Positions 1 through 9,370 are shown, numbered from the stretch's first letter. The stretch is DNA of 64,000 bases from JAOTZA01 sp965224065 (GCA_965224065.1 CBDCYF010000005.1:3596001-3660000), one strand, 5' to 3'. Numbers and translations are program-made. The notes: generated from the sequence alone by a model not told the origin.

Positions 1-2041
1 CCTGCAGCTCCCCGCCGCCGATCGGAGCGAACTGGCGGCTGTAGATCTCGAACGACGGCTCCTCGACCCACCTCCGGGTCATGGGCGACTCGGCCAGCGG
101 TTCGCGGAAGACGCGTTCAAAGAAGGCCATGCTGAACGCGCGGCCTTGCGGGATCAAGGAGAGATCCGCCCGGTTGACCTGCTTCAAGGACTCCACGTAG
201 GTGCGACGGTTGAAATAACCGGGCTTCTTGAGTCGCATCTGGGCGATGCCGTCTCCCGGCATCTCGATCGCGTAGCGGCCGTGCTCGTTGGTGATGGCGG
301 TCGCACCACCGGCGCTGCGCACGATGACGCCGGCCAGCCCTTCGGCGTCGAGGGCGTCGAGGATCTTCCCCTTGAAGAGGGACGATCGCGTCACGGTGTC
401 CGCACCGGGGCAGGCTCCTGCGACCGAGTAGATCGGTCCATCGTTGACGGCTGTACCCTTCTTGTTGTGCGGTACGTGGACCTCGAATGAGGCAGTGCCG
501 ACGTTTCCGCTGGAGTCCTCGACGGCCAGGTCGAGGGTGTAGACACGGCCGTTGCCGCCTCCCTGGCGCTCTTTGCGCAGGTCAACAGAGCGGCAGTCAC
601 CGGCGATGACGATGTCGTCGACGGTGTTGCCGTCGCCACCGCCGCCGACATTCTCTTCTTCGTCACTCGATACCGACGTGATCGCGACATCGTCGGCCGA
701 CACGTCCTGATCGCAGATATCGGTGGCGTCAACCACCACGCTGGTCAGATCGATCGTGGCGTACTTGTGGTTGGGCGGCCACAAAACGATCGGGTCGGCC
801 TCGACGGTGATCTCAGGAGGTGTAGTGTCCTCGACGATGACATCGCGCGTCTCCATGGCCGTGTTGCCCGAGGCGTCGGAGGCGTCGTAGGTCACTTGGT
901 AGGTGCCCACCATGGTTTCGTCGACGGCGCTATTGTCGATCACCAGCGACGGAGTGGGGTCACAATTGTCGGCTACCGTCGCGCCTTCTTCGACGTAAGT
1001 ATCGATGCTGCACTCGAGCGTCACCGGGTTGTCGCCATTCAAGGTGACGTCCGGTGGCGTGACGTCCACGACGCTTACGGTCTGGTCGCAGGCGTCGGTG
1101 TTGCCGCTTCCGTCGGTCGCCGTGTACATGATGATGTTGTCGCCCACGCCGTTGAACTGGGCGGGGAGCACCGGGTTGGCGGCGACTGAGACACCCGGAC
1201 AGTTGTCGGTCGCGGTGGCGGGTGGTCCGGCGTAAGTCGCGTCACAGGTGGCATCGGCGTTCAGGGCGACGTTTGCGGGGCAGGTGATCACCGGATCGGT
1301 GTCGTCGATCACGTTGACGGTGATCTCCTTCTCGCATGTTCCTCCGTTGCCGTCATCGGCGCTGACCGTCACCGTGTTGGCGCCCAGAGCGAGAGTCGCC
1401 GGGCTCACCATGATGGTCGGGGTGTCGCCGTCCGGGTCGGTCACACCCGTGACGTCGGCGCCGGAGATGGAGGCCTGGCAACTGCCGTCGGCGCTCTGGT
1501 CGGCGATGGCGGCGCCGCTGCAATCCGGAGGCGAGTTCATCGGGTCGTTCTCGACGATGGTGCCGGTCCCGGTGGTGTTGCCGAGGAAGAGGCACGGTGG
1601 GCCGACGGACGGGTTTGCTTCGCCGCCCGGCTGCCCGCCGAGTCCGACCGTAAAGGTCTCGTTCCCCTCGAACATCGTGTCGTCGTTGAGGGTGACGACG
1701 ATGTTGTAGGTCTGCAGATCGGCGGAGGTGGTGCCGATGGTGATGAGCTGTCCATTGACGGCGGTGTAGTCGTCGGGGGCGGTGGCGGTTCCGTCGAAGG
1801 TACGCCACCAGGTGTTGGCGTTGACCTTGCCGCAGGGGTTGCAGGTGACGGTAAAGGTGACAGTGCCGTCGTCCTCGTCGGCAACGCCGTTGCCGATATT
1901 GACGTGAGCGTGGCCCCCGTCGGCATTACAGGAGCCCGGGTCGGGATCGTGGGCGCTGACCGCGGTCGGCGCAAGAAGGCCGAGCACGAGAACGGCGGCA
2001 GCAAAGATGCGAGAGATCGGAACGGCTATCGGTCCTGTCAT
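1..2041 (-). CDS. Secreted Calx-beta/Ig-like multidomain protein (3' end outside window)
   Basis: An open frame of about 680 codons runs from ATG at 2041 to the window edge, so the C terminus is missing. AGGAGG lies 6 bases before the ATG. The first ~28 residues form a signal peptide (hydrophobic stretch ending APTAVSA). Next comes a Calx-beta-like segment (about residues 45-150, with FEGNETFTV), then two or three HYR/DUF5011-type Ig-like domains recognisable from ITCPANVAL, TATDNCPG, YTATDGSGNT and VTYDASDASGNT. The last visible part contains a carboxypeptidase-regulatory-like fold (LDALDAEGLAGVIVRSAGG). Proteins of this architecture are exported surface or adhesion-like proteins. No enzymatic motif is visible in this part, so the exact role is unknown. 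The gene stands alone, 230 bp from its upstream neighbour. Confidence 0.85.
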   Translation of the reverse strand, partial: MTGPIAVPISRIFAAAVLVLGLLAPTAVSAHDPDPGSCNADGGHAHVNIGNGVADEDDGTVTFTVTCNPCGKVNANTWWRTFDGTATAPDDYTAVNGQLITIGTTSADLQTYNIVVTLNDDTMFEGNETFTVGLGGQPGGEANPSVGPPCLFLGNTTGTGTIVENDPMNSPPDCSGAAIADQSADGSCQASISGADVTGVTDPDGDTPTIMVSPATLALGANTVTVSADDGNGGTCEKEITVNVIDDTDPVITCPANVALNADATCDATYAGPPATATDNCPGVSVAANPVLPAQFNGVGDNIIMYTATDGSGNTDACDQTVSVVDVTPPDVTLNGDNPVTLECSIDTYVEEGATVADNCDPTPSLVIDNSAVDETMVGTYQVTYDASDASGNTAMETRDVIVEDTTPPEITVEADPIVLWPPNHKYATIDLTSVVVDATDICDQDVSADDVAITSVSSDEEENVGGGGDGNTVDDIVIAGDCRSVDLRKERQGGGNGRVYTLDLAVEDSSGNVGTASFEVHVPHNKKGTAVNDGPIYSVAGACPGADTVTRSSLFKGKILDALDAEGLAGVIVRSAGGATAITNEHGRYAIEMPGDGIAQMRLKKPGYFNRRTYVESLKQVNRADLSLIPQGRAFSMAFFERVFREPLAESPMTRRWVEEPSFEIYSRQFAPIGGGELQ

Positions 2042-2274
2042 GGGCACCCTCCTCACTGAATGCGACCGGAGCCAGGTCTCGCCGACCGTGGCGGCCGCGG
2101 ATCTCGGGTCGGGATGGCCGCCGTTTGTCACTCTGCGACGCGCCAGCGGGCAGTCGTAGCAGCGGTCCCCGTTTGCTTTATTACAAAAACCCTAACATCA
2201 TTGCGCGGGGCCGGCAAATAGACGGTTGGCTATGTTGCCGACGCTGTGGGACGAGAGGCGCCTTTCCGTGCCTC
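2042..2274. other. Intergenic region, AT-rich segment and palindromes
   Basis: This is the leader of the secreted protein on the minus strand. A conspicuously AT-rich patch (about 2172-2200, TTTATTACAAAAACCC on the plus strand) is the only likely promoter region. GGCGGCC at 2087-2093 and GGCCGCC at 2123-2129 form an inverted repeat. A 7-bp palindrome (GAGAGGC...GCCTCTC) overlaps the end of the CRTAC1 gene and may act as a weak terminator, but it lacks a T-run. Confidence 0.35.
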
Positions 2275-4890
2275 TCACCGCAGAAACTTGTGGAGACGGG
2301 CAAAAGCGGCCTCCGGCTCGGGGTCTCCCCCCCAACTCTCCCAGTACTCCGACAGTGGGGTCGTTTCCCGATGGGCTCGCTTTGCGACGTCGCCTTCGGC
2401 GGTCGTGCCCTCCGGCTTCCAGTCCGGTCCGCGCGCAGCGACGGCCTTCTCGAGAAGACCTCTCGCGGCCACCGGATCGCCTTCTTTCCACGCCAGATAG
2501 CCCCGCAGAAAGAGGGCGCCGACCGAGCGGGAGTGGGTCCGGAGCACCAGCTCCAGCCGCTCCCGGGCCAGGTCGGTCTTGTTTCGCAGCAGCGCCACTT
2601 CCGCGAGGACGAGCAGCGCGCCGATCTCCTCGCGGTTGATCTCGTGCGCCCGCTCGAGAGCTTCTTTGGCCGAGCGGAGGTCGGTGTCCGATTCGGCGGA
2701 GAACGCCAGAAGGACACCTCGCTGGCGGTGGCCGCGATGGCTCAAGGGGTTTTGCTCGACCAGGGTGTCGAACTCGGCGAGGGCTTCGGCGGTCCGGCCC
2801 TCGGCGGCCAGGAGGTTCGCCAGGTAGTAACGCGAATCGCCGTGCTTTGGGTTGAGCTTCAGAGCCTCCCGAAAGAGTGCGAGCGCGCGGGGCATGTCAC
2901 CGTCGCGTTTCATCGCGTCCATCGCGGCGCGCTGGGTGGTCCAGAATCGACGCAGGCGGTCTCGGTCGCCGTTTGTTGGGGTCGAGGGCGCTCCGGGCTC
3001 GGCGGTTGCCGACACTACGGCAACGGGAGCCGATTTTGCACCGTTCCCCGAGGAGACTTTTCTCGGTTCGGGCTCGCCCCGGGTGATCTCCCAAATCGCG
3101 TTGGCCGGCAAACCCGGGAACGTCTGGCGTGGTCCCGCGGGCCAGGCCACCTCGACGTCGTCGACGCTGTCGGCCGTTCCCAGGCCGAAGTGGAGCGTCT
3201 GGCTGCTCTGCGAAAGATAGGACGCCCGTGTGAGGGAGCGCCGCAGCGTCGCGCCCCCGGCCTGGAGAGTGACCGTCGCGCCTTCGACGGTCCCGGCGGG
3301 TTCGCCCCCCGATAGATCCTGCCGGAGCCGGATCTCGATCCAGTTGTTTTGCGGTTCCGAGTCATTGCGCAGGAGCCGCGCGCCGCGCTCGAGATCGACG
3401 ACGACGAGGTCGAGGTCGCCGTCTCCGTCATAGTCCGACGTCGCCAGACCCCGCCCGACCCAGGGCTCGGACAAGGCCTCGGTGAGAGGCGCGACGTCGT
3501 GAAAGGACTTGCCCTGCCGATTCCACAGCAGGAAAGGCTTCTGTGGCCTGAGCTGTTTGGGGACCGCATCGGTCTCGAAGGTCGAGCCATTGGCGATCAC
3601 GAGATCGAGCCAACCGTCGGAGTCGAAGTCGGCAAACTCGGTTCCCCAGCCCACCGACTGCAGCGCGATCTGGCCCAGGCCGAGCGGCGCCGCGACGTCC
3701 GAGAAGACCAGCCCGCCCACTGGGCGGCCATCCGAGTCTGGGGTGGGCTCGCGGGGTGCACTCAATCGCCGGGAGTCGTACAGCGCGTTCTCTTGCGCCA
3801 CCCAGTGAGTGACAAACAGGTCGTCGTCGCCGTCCCGGTTCCAGTCCCCGGCGGCGAGTCCCATCGCGCCCCGGTAGTCCGCGACCCAGGCGGCGAGGCT
3901 CCGATCCTCGAAGCCATCCTCGCCGTTGAGATACAGGGCATTGTCCGAGATGTCGTTGGCGACATACAGGTCGAGGCGCCCGTCGGCGTCGAAGTCGTGC
4001 CAGAGGGCCGAAAGGCTACGCCCACCGGGATTCGAGATCCCCAGGGCGAGCGCCTCCTCTACGAATTCGACGCGGCCGGTCTCGGCCAGCCGGTTGCGGA
4101 ACAGCAGGTTGGGCTCGGGCTCGAACGAGGCGGGGTTCAAGGTGTAGGGGACCGCCTGGCCGTACTGCTCGGAAAGCCGCCGGCGGCCATCTTCTTCCAC
4201 CTCGTAGGCGACATAACCGCAGACATAGAGGTCCAGGTCGCGATCGTTGTCGAAGTCGGCCCAGGCGAGGCCGGCCCAGTATCCCTCCGGGGCTTGGAGG
4301 ATCGGATCGCGCACAAAGCCGGTGCCCTCGTTGCGAAACAGGAGCAGCGACCGATAGCCGCTGACGGCGAGGTCGAGCCGGCCGTCGCCGTCGTAGTCGC
4401 CCCAGGCGGCACCCATGCCGTGGACCCGGGTCTCGGGAAACCCTGCGAACTCGCGAAAACCGCCGTCCCCCAGGTTCTCGTAGAGCCTGGACCGAGCGAT
4501 CTCGCCGTCATCGAGGTCGAGACCGCCGCCGGCGCTCACCAGAAACAGGTCGTCGTCGCCGTCGCCGTCGAAATCGCCCCATGCGGCGCCCGCGCCCATG
4601 TCCTCCGGAAGCTGCGAGGTGCGATTGCCGACAAATGAGCGGAAGTCGCCCAGACCGGCCTCCACGGTCGCATCGGTGAACCGGGGGACCGGGGCGTCGG
4701 CGGGCAAATCGAGCGCCAGCTTGGTGGTGATCTCGGGGAGCTCTTCGCCCGGGGTCCGGGTTTCTGGCCGCGCGGCGAGCCACGCCCATATCCCGGCCGC
4801 GACCGCCAGGACGGCCGTTGCAGCGATGACCCAGGTGGCTCGCCGGAGCCGCCTTTTGCGTCGTCCGAGCGAGGGCTTGTGGGACGTCAC
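2275..4890 (-). CDS. CRTAC1-type FG-GAP/ASPIC protein with C-terminal TPRs
   Basis: A protein of 871 aa with a GTG start. A basic N terminus and one membrane helix (about residues 20-42) anchor or export it. Then follow repeated FG-GAP/VCBS calcium-loop motifs (DFDGDGDDDLFLV, DYDGDGRLDLAV, DFDNDRDLDLYV, DFDADGRLDLYV, DYDGDGDLDLVVV) forming a beta-propeller. An ASPIC/UnbV domain follows (NNWIEIRL to about residue 600), and a TPR region occupies about residues 640-870 (ALFREALKLNPKHGDSRYYL). The order propeller, ASPIC, TPR is typical of the CRTAC1 family common in Acidobacteriota and Planctomycetota; the substrate is not known. It lies 52 bp downstream of the multiheme cytochrome gene on the same strand and is probably co-transcribed with it. 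Confidence 0.9.
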   Translation of the reverse strand: MTSHKPSLGRRKRRLRRATWVIAATAVLAVAAGIWAWLAARPETRTPGEELPEITTKLALDLPADAPVPRFTDATVEAGLGDFRSFVGNRTSQLPEDMGAGAAWGDFDGDGDDDLFLVSAGGGLDLDDGEIARSRLYENLGDGGFREFAGFPETRVHGMGAAWGDYDGDGRLDLAVSGYRSLLLFRNEGTGFVRDPILQAPEGYWAGLAWADFDNDRDLDLYVCGYVAYEVEEDGRRRLSEQYGQAVPYTLNPASFEPEPNLLFRNRLAETGRVEFVEEALALGISNPGGRSLSALWHDFDADGRLDLYVANDISDNALYLNGEDGFEDRSLAAWVADYRGAMGLAAGDWNRDGDDDLFVTHWVAQENALYDSRRLSAPREPTPDSDGRPVGGLVFSDVAAPLGLGQIALQSVGWGTEFADFDSDGWLDLVIANGSTFETDAVPKQLRPQKPFLLWNRQGKSFHDVAPLTEALSEPWVGRGLATSDYDGDGDLDLVVVDLERGARLLRNDSEPQNNWIEIRLRQDLSGGEPAGTVEGATVTLQAGGATLRRSLTRASYLSQSSQTLHFGLGTADSVDDVEVAWPAGPRQTFPGLPANAIWEITRGEPEPRKVSSGNGAKSAPVAVVSATAEPGAPSTPTNGDRDRLRRFWTTQRAAMDAMKRDGDMPRALALFREALKLNPKHGDSRYYLANLLAAEGRTAEALAEFDTLVEQNPLSHRGHRQRGVLLAFSAESDTDLRSAKEALERAHEINREEIGALLVLAEVALLRNKTDLARERLELVLRTHSRSVGALFLRGYLAWKEGDPVAARGLLEKAVAARGPDWKPEGTTAEGDVAKRAHRETTPLSEYWESWGGDPEPEAAFARLHKFLR

Positions 4891-4942
4891 GAGCCCAACT
4901 TTCTCACGGGCACTCTGTCGCCCGACGCGCCGGTCGCTCGGG

Positions 4943-7042
4943 TCAGCCGCCGGCGGCGATGGCGATCGTCGTGCCGCCGGACGCCACGGCGGCGGTCCGG
5001 CGCACGATCGGCACCGTCGCGCTCTGCCGCGTCATCTCGATGACCGGTGCCGTCAAACCCGAATCCTCTCCCAGCAGGAAGTTGATCAGAAACTGGTCGA
5101 CCTTGCGGTACATCAACCGCGCTTCGATGGTGATCTCGCCCTCCCGCGCCGGGGCGTCGATGTCGAAGTCCTGGTTTTCCCAGGCCCGGCGCTCCTCCTC
5201 GGACCAGGGCTCGAACGCGCTCGGGCAATCGACCACGTACTCGACGGTGTCCGAGTATCCGGGAAACAGCGCGCGCCGGTATCGCACCCCCACCATCTCC
5301 CACAGGTTGTGTCGGTCGATCAGGTTGCCGTACTGGTCGACCGGCTCCGCCTTGAAGAGAAAGCTTCCCGGCTCTATAAAGTTCTTCTCGTCGCGCCGGC
5401 CGCTGGCGAAGATCTCGTTTCCGTCCTGGTCCTCGACATGCAGCTCGATCCAGCTCTGGATGATGTCGAGCGGTCCGGTGGGGAAGTCGTGGCCGACCTT
5501 GTTTGCGGTCATGACGATCCGGATCGGCAATTTCTCTCCGGGTGCGACCGAGTCGGGCACGTCTAGAGCGACTTGAACGACCGGCCCGGCGCGCCATTTG
5601 TCGCGGATCTCGGGGATTTCGAAGCGGCCTTTTAGCCACTCCTCGGTCAGCCGAACTTGTTCGCGCCAGCCGTCCAGCTCGAGCATCGCCGGCACCAGGC
5701 TGTTGGCGGCGATAAAGCGGTGGCTGCGGTGTTTGGAATCGCCGGCGTGCCGATTGTGGTCGACCGCGTCCCCGCGCGCCGGGTCGGTGGACTCCACCAG
5801 CGGCATGTGGCACTCGCGGCACTCGACCGTCTCCTCGGGGGAGCCCTCGACAAACCAGTGGCTCGCTTTCCAGTTGTCGTACTGGTTCTGCAACTGCACC
5901 CAGCCGACGCGGTTGACCTCCTGATCGATGAACTGCTTGTGGCACGCGGCGCAGTACTCCGGAGCCTTGAACATGCGCTTCGAGAGCTTCTGGTGTTCGT
6001 CGGGATAGGTGCGGATCAGAAAATCGCTCACGAATTTGGCCGCCGGGCGCTCGCTCCACTGCCACAAGTAAGTCGACGGCTGGGTCATCACATAGTTGGC
6101 GTTGCCCTGCAGATCGGTCTCGCGCACGCCGTGACAGGCCAGACACGAAATGCCTTCCTGATAACCGTGGAGCTCGGTGAGGTTCTCGACAAAGAGGTTT
6201 TTTGTGCCCGAGAAGAGCGAAAGCGGATCGTGGCAGCCCGCGCAGTAGCGGGTCGACTCCGGCCCGTTTTGCTCGGCCATAACGCTCTGGACCTTTTGGA
6301 ACAGTGGATCCATGGCGGCGTAACGATGGGCGCTGGGTCGCCATTCTTCGAGGATCTGGGTATGACATCGGCTCGTGCCACAGCTCTCCGAGCCGGCCAG
6401 GGACTCGGCATCAAAGGCGCCGCCGGTCGAGGTCACCGCCAGGCTGGGCGCAAACGGGCGGTCTTCGCCGTAGAGAAAGTTGTAGTCCTCGGGCAGTTGG
6501 TTGACGTATTCAGCGCCGCCGTAGGCGAGCGGCAGCAGAAATCCGAGCGCTACCACCGCCGCGCTCACCCCGACGGTGACCCCTGCCAGCCGGCCCGCCC
6601 GGGCTTCGGTGCGCCGCTTGCCCAGCCGCAGAAACACCAACACGACGTGGGGGAGCGTGCAGGCGAGGACCGCGAAGGTGGAGTAGAGATGGATGTTGCG
6701 CCACAGTGGCGACATGCGCAATCCAAAAAGTCCTTGCCAGGTGACGACGAGCCCGGAGAGCGCGCAGAGCAAGAGGGCGGCGGCTGCCAGATAGCCCAGC
6801 AGCAGCGCGTCGGAGAAGCTGTAGTGCTTGTAGTCCGACCAATGAGCGCAGGTGTACCAGGTCAGGGGGGCCAATATCGCCAGACCCAGCACGGTGTGGA
6901 GGAGCACCGTCCACTCGATGGCTGCCGAGAACGGGGCAAACGTGATCAAGAGGCCGGTCGCCGCTTCGATGAGCAGCGCCGATAGGGCGATCCGGCTGAT
7001 CGCCGCCGACCATCCGGTTCGGATCTCCTGCGGTCTCGGCAT
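4943..7042 (-). CDS. Fused membrane cytochrome b-multiheme cytochrome c
   Basis: A protein of 699 aa starting at ATG 7042 with GGAGGT 5 bases upstream. The N-terminal ~175 residues contain about five membrane helices with histidines at 49, 67, 118 and 132. The 118/132 spacing suits bis-His b-heme ligation as in cytochrome b561-like modules. The periplasmic part has four CxxCH motifs (about 267, 300, 364, 408) and one CX4CH motif (CGTSRCH at 221), so up to five c-hemes, in a cytochrome c554-like fold (IL.EW.PSAH). The C-terminal ~250 residues are beta-rich with no heme motif. It probably passes electrons between the quinone pool and periplasmic acceptors; substrate and direction are unknown. 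The CRTAC1 gene follows on the same strand. Confidence 0.85.
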   Translation of the reverse strand: MPRPQEIRTGWSAAISRIALSALLIEAATGLLITFAPFSAAIEWTVLLHTVLGLAILAPLTWYTCAHWSDYKHYSFSDALLLGYLAAAALLLCALSGLVVTWQGLFGLRMSPLWRNIHLYSTFAVLACTLPHVVLVFLRLGKRRTEARAGRLAGVTVGVSAAVVALGFLLPLAYGGAEYVNQLPEDYNFLYGEDRPFAPSLAVTSTGGAFDAESLAGSESCGTSRCHTQILEEWRPSAHRYAAMDPLFQKVQSVMAEQNGPESTRYCAGCHDPLSLFSGTKNLFVENLTELHGYQEGISCLACHGVRETDLQGNANYVMTQPSTYLWQWSERPAAKFVSDFLIRTYPDEHQKLSKRMFKAPEYCAACHKQFIDQEVNRVGWVQLQNQYDNWKASHWFVEGSPEETVECRECHMPLVESTDPARGDAVDHNRHAGDSKHRSHRFIAANSLVPAMLELDGWREQVRLTEEWLKGRFEIPEIRDKWRAGPVVQVALDVPDSVAPGEKLPIRIVMTANKVGHDFPTGPLDIIQSWIELHVEDQDGNEIFASGRRDEKNFIEPGSFLFKAEPVDQYGNLIDRHNLWEMVGVRYRRALFPGYSDTVEYVVDCPSAFEPWSEEERRAWENQDFDIDAPAREGEITIEARLMYRKVDQFLINFLLGEDSGLTAPVIEMTRQSATVPIVRRTAAVASGGTTIAIAAGG

Positions 7043-7106
7043 CTTGACCTCCGGCAGGAGCCTAGCCAGGAGATGGTGAAAATCGCACCACCCGCCGGGG
7101 TAGTGT

Positions 7107-7144
7107 AAAAAAGCCCGCCGGAGCCACAGGCTCGGCGGGCTTTT
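7107..7144. terminator. Bidirectional intrinsic terminator
   Basis: A-run at 7107-7112, GC-rich stem GCCCGCC...GGCGGGC with a one-base bulge and an ACA loop, then TTTT at 7141-7144. It lies just downstream of the RRM gene on the minus strand, where the A-run reads as six U residues, so it most likely ends that transcript and insulates the multiheme cytochrome gene. Confidence 0.85.
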
Positions 7145-7163
7145 GCTGGATTCCGGTTAGGGA

Positions 7164-7442
7164 CTACCAGCCGTGACGCTGCGGCCGCGGGCCGCGGTCG
7201 GTGCGCGGACGCGCCTCGTTGACGTTGAGGCTCCGGCCACCCATCTCGGTCTGGTGAAGGGCCTGGATCGCCTCGTCGGCGCCGTCGGCCATTTCGACAA
7301 AACCAAAACCCCGCGGACGCCCGGTCTCCCGATCGGTGATCAGGTTTACCGACTCGACGGTGCCGTATGGAGCGAATAGCTCGCGGACCTCTTCGTCGGT
7401 GGCGCTGAAGGGAAGGTTACCTACGTAGATCTTCTTCGACAT
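7164..7442 (-). CDS. RRM-domain RNA-binding protein
   Basis: A small single-domain RNA recognition motif protein of 92 aa. RNP2 is visible as IYVGNLPF (residues 4-11) and RNP1 as RGFGFVEM in the second half, with the usual beta-alpha-beta pattern and a short basic Arg/Pro tail. The ATG at 7442 is preferred over an upstream in-frame start at 7544 because RNP2 begins three residues in and AGGAGA lies 8 bases upstream. Bacterial members (cyanobacterial Rbp-like) bind single-stranded RNA and are often cold-induced; that role is inference here. The gene is monocistronic with its own terminator and a long leader. Confidence 0.93.
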   Translation of the reverse strand: MSKKIYVGNLPFSATDEEVRELFAPYGTVESVNLITDRETGRPRGFGFVEMADGADEAIQALHQTEMGGRSLNVNEARPRTDRGPRPQRHGW

Positions 7443-7972
7443 GTCTCTGTTCTCCTGCCCCGCCTCATCGTGGCGAGAAAGATGCTTCGATCTCCAGCCA
7501 CTGCGGCCGGACGGTTCGGGTGGGCGCAACCCCGGATACGGCACTACTCATCTGCTGTCAGGAAACGGAACTGAAAGGTCGCTTACTGGAGGAGGGGAGT
7601 AACTCGCGGTCCGTTGGATGAACCCAACGCGAGAACGCTAGCAGCTTGGAGCGGAAAGCGCAAGGAGATGGGGTCGAGTGGGCGGACCTGCCACCCACCC
7701 CTGGGAGTAGGGTCGCCCATCCCTTGGATATCGGTCACCCTGCCCGGTCGGCGGGTGCGTCGATGTCTTGACGCCGCGTAGGTTCTCGGTGGGGAGATGA
7801 GTTAGCAGAAAAAGTACCGACATTCCGGTCGCACAGCGTTCCCATCCTCCTTTCTCAAGTGGCGGCGGGGCAGAGAGCCCCCCTCGAAACTCCGCGACCA
7901 CTGCGACGGCCGGAGCAAGGGGGCAGGCGTTTCTCGCCTGCCCCCGGATTTTCTTGCCGCCGAGGAGCGACC
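7443..7972. other. 530-bp divergent intergenic region between RRM gene and tryptophanase
   Basis: No convincing gene is present. The part next to 7442 is the leader of the RRM gene and contains a two-step hairpin at 7603-7633 (CGTTGG/CCAACG inner stem, CTCG/CGAG outer stem). The part next to 7973 is the tryptophanase leader and contains a strong hairpin at 7919-7945, annotated separately. A possible 37-codon reading frame at 7668-7781 has its ATG directly abutting AAGGAG, which is too close for good initiation. Confidence 0.5.
7919..7945 (+). promoter_or_regulatory. Terminator-like hairpin in the tryptophanase leader
   Basis: A perfect 11-bp stem (GGGGGCAGGCG at 7919-7929, CGCCTGCCCCC at 7935-7945) with a 5-nt loop, followed after three bases by TTTT (7949-7952). 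It ends 27 bases before the tnaA start codon and about 15 bases before its GAGGAG. Position and shape fit a transcription attenuator or a structure that controls ribosome access. The U-run is short, so it could instead be one of the GC-rich palindromes found elsewhere in the window. Confidence 0.5.
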
Positions 7973-9370
7973 ATGTCCCGGATCATCGAGCCGTTTCGAA
8001 TCAAGATGGTCGAGCCGATTCGGATGTCCACCCGTGAGGAGCGGGAGCGCCACCTCGCGCGGGCCGGCTTCAACCTGTTTAAGCTCCCGGCCGACACCAT
8101 CCTCATCGATCTGTTGACCGACAGTGGCACCGGGGCGATGAGCTCCGAACAGTGGGCGGCGCTGATGCGGGGAGACGAGTCTTACGCTGGTAGCTCCAGC
8201 TGGGTCCGTTTCGAGCAAGCCGTGCAGGATATCTTTGGCTTCCGGCACGTGATCCCGACCCATCAGGGTCGCGCCGCCGAGAGAATTCTGGCGGCCACTC
8301 TCTGCCGGCCGGGCGCAGTGGTTCCAAACAACACGCATTTCGACACGACACGAGCCAACATCGAAGCAACGGGCACCGAAGCGGTGGATCTCCCCTGCGT
8401 CGAATCCCACCGGCTCGACTCCTCTTTTCCTTTCAAGGGAAACACCGACGTCGAAGGGCTGGAGCGGTGCCTCGATGAGAATCCCGGCAGGGTCCCATTC
8501 GCCATGGTGACGATCACCAACAACGGCGGGGGTGGGCAGCCGGTGTCGATGGAGAACATTCAGGACGTGTCTCGCATCTGCCGCGCGCAAGGCGTGCCGT
8601 TCTACATCGACGCCTGCCGGTTCGCTGAGAACGCCTATTTCATCCAGCAGCGCAGCGCCAAACACCGGGACAAGACTCTGCTGGAGATCGCCCGGGAGAT
8701 GTTCTCCCATGCGGACGGCTGCACCATGAGCGCAAAAAAGGATGGGCTGGCGAACATCGGCGGCTTTCTGTGCAGCAACGACGATGCGGTGGCGCGCCAC
8801 GAAGAGGAGCTGTTGATCCTGACCGAAGGCTTCCCGACCTACGGCGGCCTGGCCGGTAGGGATCTGGAGGCCATCGCGGTGGGTCTGTACGAGGCCCTGG
8901 ACCCCGACTACCAGCGCTACCGTACTGCGTCTACCCGGTATTTGGGCCAGCGCCTCGCGGCCGGTGGCGTGCCGATCGTTCAACCACCCGGCGGGCACGC
9001 TATCTACATCGACGCCGCCCAGTTACTGCCTCACATCCCGCGGTCGCAGTATCCGGGGCAGGCATTGGCGGTCGCGCTGTATTGGCACGGCGGTATCCGC
9101 TCGGTCGAGGTCGGGTCGGTCATGCTGGGCCGCTGGGATCCGGCGACCGGCGCCGAGACACCCGCGCGGCACGAGCTCCTGCGGCTGGCCATACCACGCC
9201 GGGTCTATACCAAAAGTCACATCGATTATGTGATCGAGGTCATCCTGGAGGTCGTGGCGAGCAAGAATGACATCCCGGGAGTACGGATCGTCGAGGAGCC
9301 CGAGACGCTACGGCACTTCAGCGCAACGTTCGAGCCGATTGCAGGTGCCGCCGCGACGTCCGGCCGCTGA
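7973..9370 (+). CDS. tnaA: Tryptophanase (tryptophan indole-lyase)
   Basis: A cytosolic PLP enzyme of 465 aa that splits L-tryptophan into indole, pyruvate and ammonia. It aligns over its whole length with the beta-eliminating lyase family: PFRIKMVEP at the N terminus, LLTDSGTG, PTHQGR, AENAYFI and the PLP-lysine motif SAKKDGLANIGG (lysine at about 256). The close relative tyrosine phenol-lyase is distinguished by Thr124 and Arg381. Here the equivalent residues appear to be Asp124 (FDTT) and Val380 (SVEVGS), as in tryptophanases. The C-terminal half also has tryptophanase wording (LLPHIPRSQYPGQAL). ATG 7973 is chosen because GAGGAG precedes it and homologues begin here; the frame is open further upstream. 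No tnaB-like permease follows. Confidence 0.9.
   Translation: MSRIIEPFRIKMVEPIRMSTREERERHLARAGFNLFKLPADTILIDLLTDSGTGAMSSEQWAALMRGDESYAGSSSWVRFEQAVQDIFGFRHVIPTHQGRAAERILAATLCRPGAVVPNNTHFDTTRANIEATGTEAVDLPCVESHRLDSSFPFKGNTDVEGLERCLDENPGRVPFAMVTITNNGGGGQPVSMENIQDVSRICRAQGVPFYIDACRFAENAYFIQQRSAKHRDKTLLEIAREMFSHADGCTMSAKKDGLANIGGFLCSNDDAVARHEEELLILTEGFPTYGGLAGRDLEAIAVGLYEALDPDYQRYRTASTRYLGQRLAAGGVPIVQPPGGHAIYIDAAQLLPHIPRSQYPGQALAVALYWHGGIRSVEVGSVMLGRWDPATGAETPARHELLRLAIPRRVYTKSHIDYVIEVILEVVASKNDIPGVRIVEEPETLRHFSATFEPIAGAAATSGR

Noticed and set aside
7668..7781. Possible 37-codon Trp-containing leader peptide before tryptophanase
   Set aside because: The ATG abuts AAGGAG with no spacer, the single Trp is not followed by a TnaC-like pattern, and it is 190 bp from tnaA.
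7973..9370. Tyrosine phenol-lyase instead of tryptophanase
   Set aside because: The two specificity positions read Asp124 and Val380 rather than the Thr and Arg of tyrosine phenol-lyase, and the C-terminal sequence follows tryptophanase.
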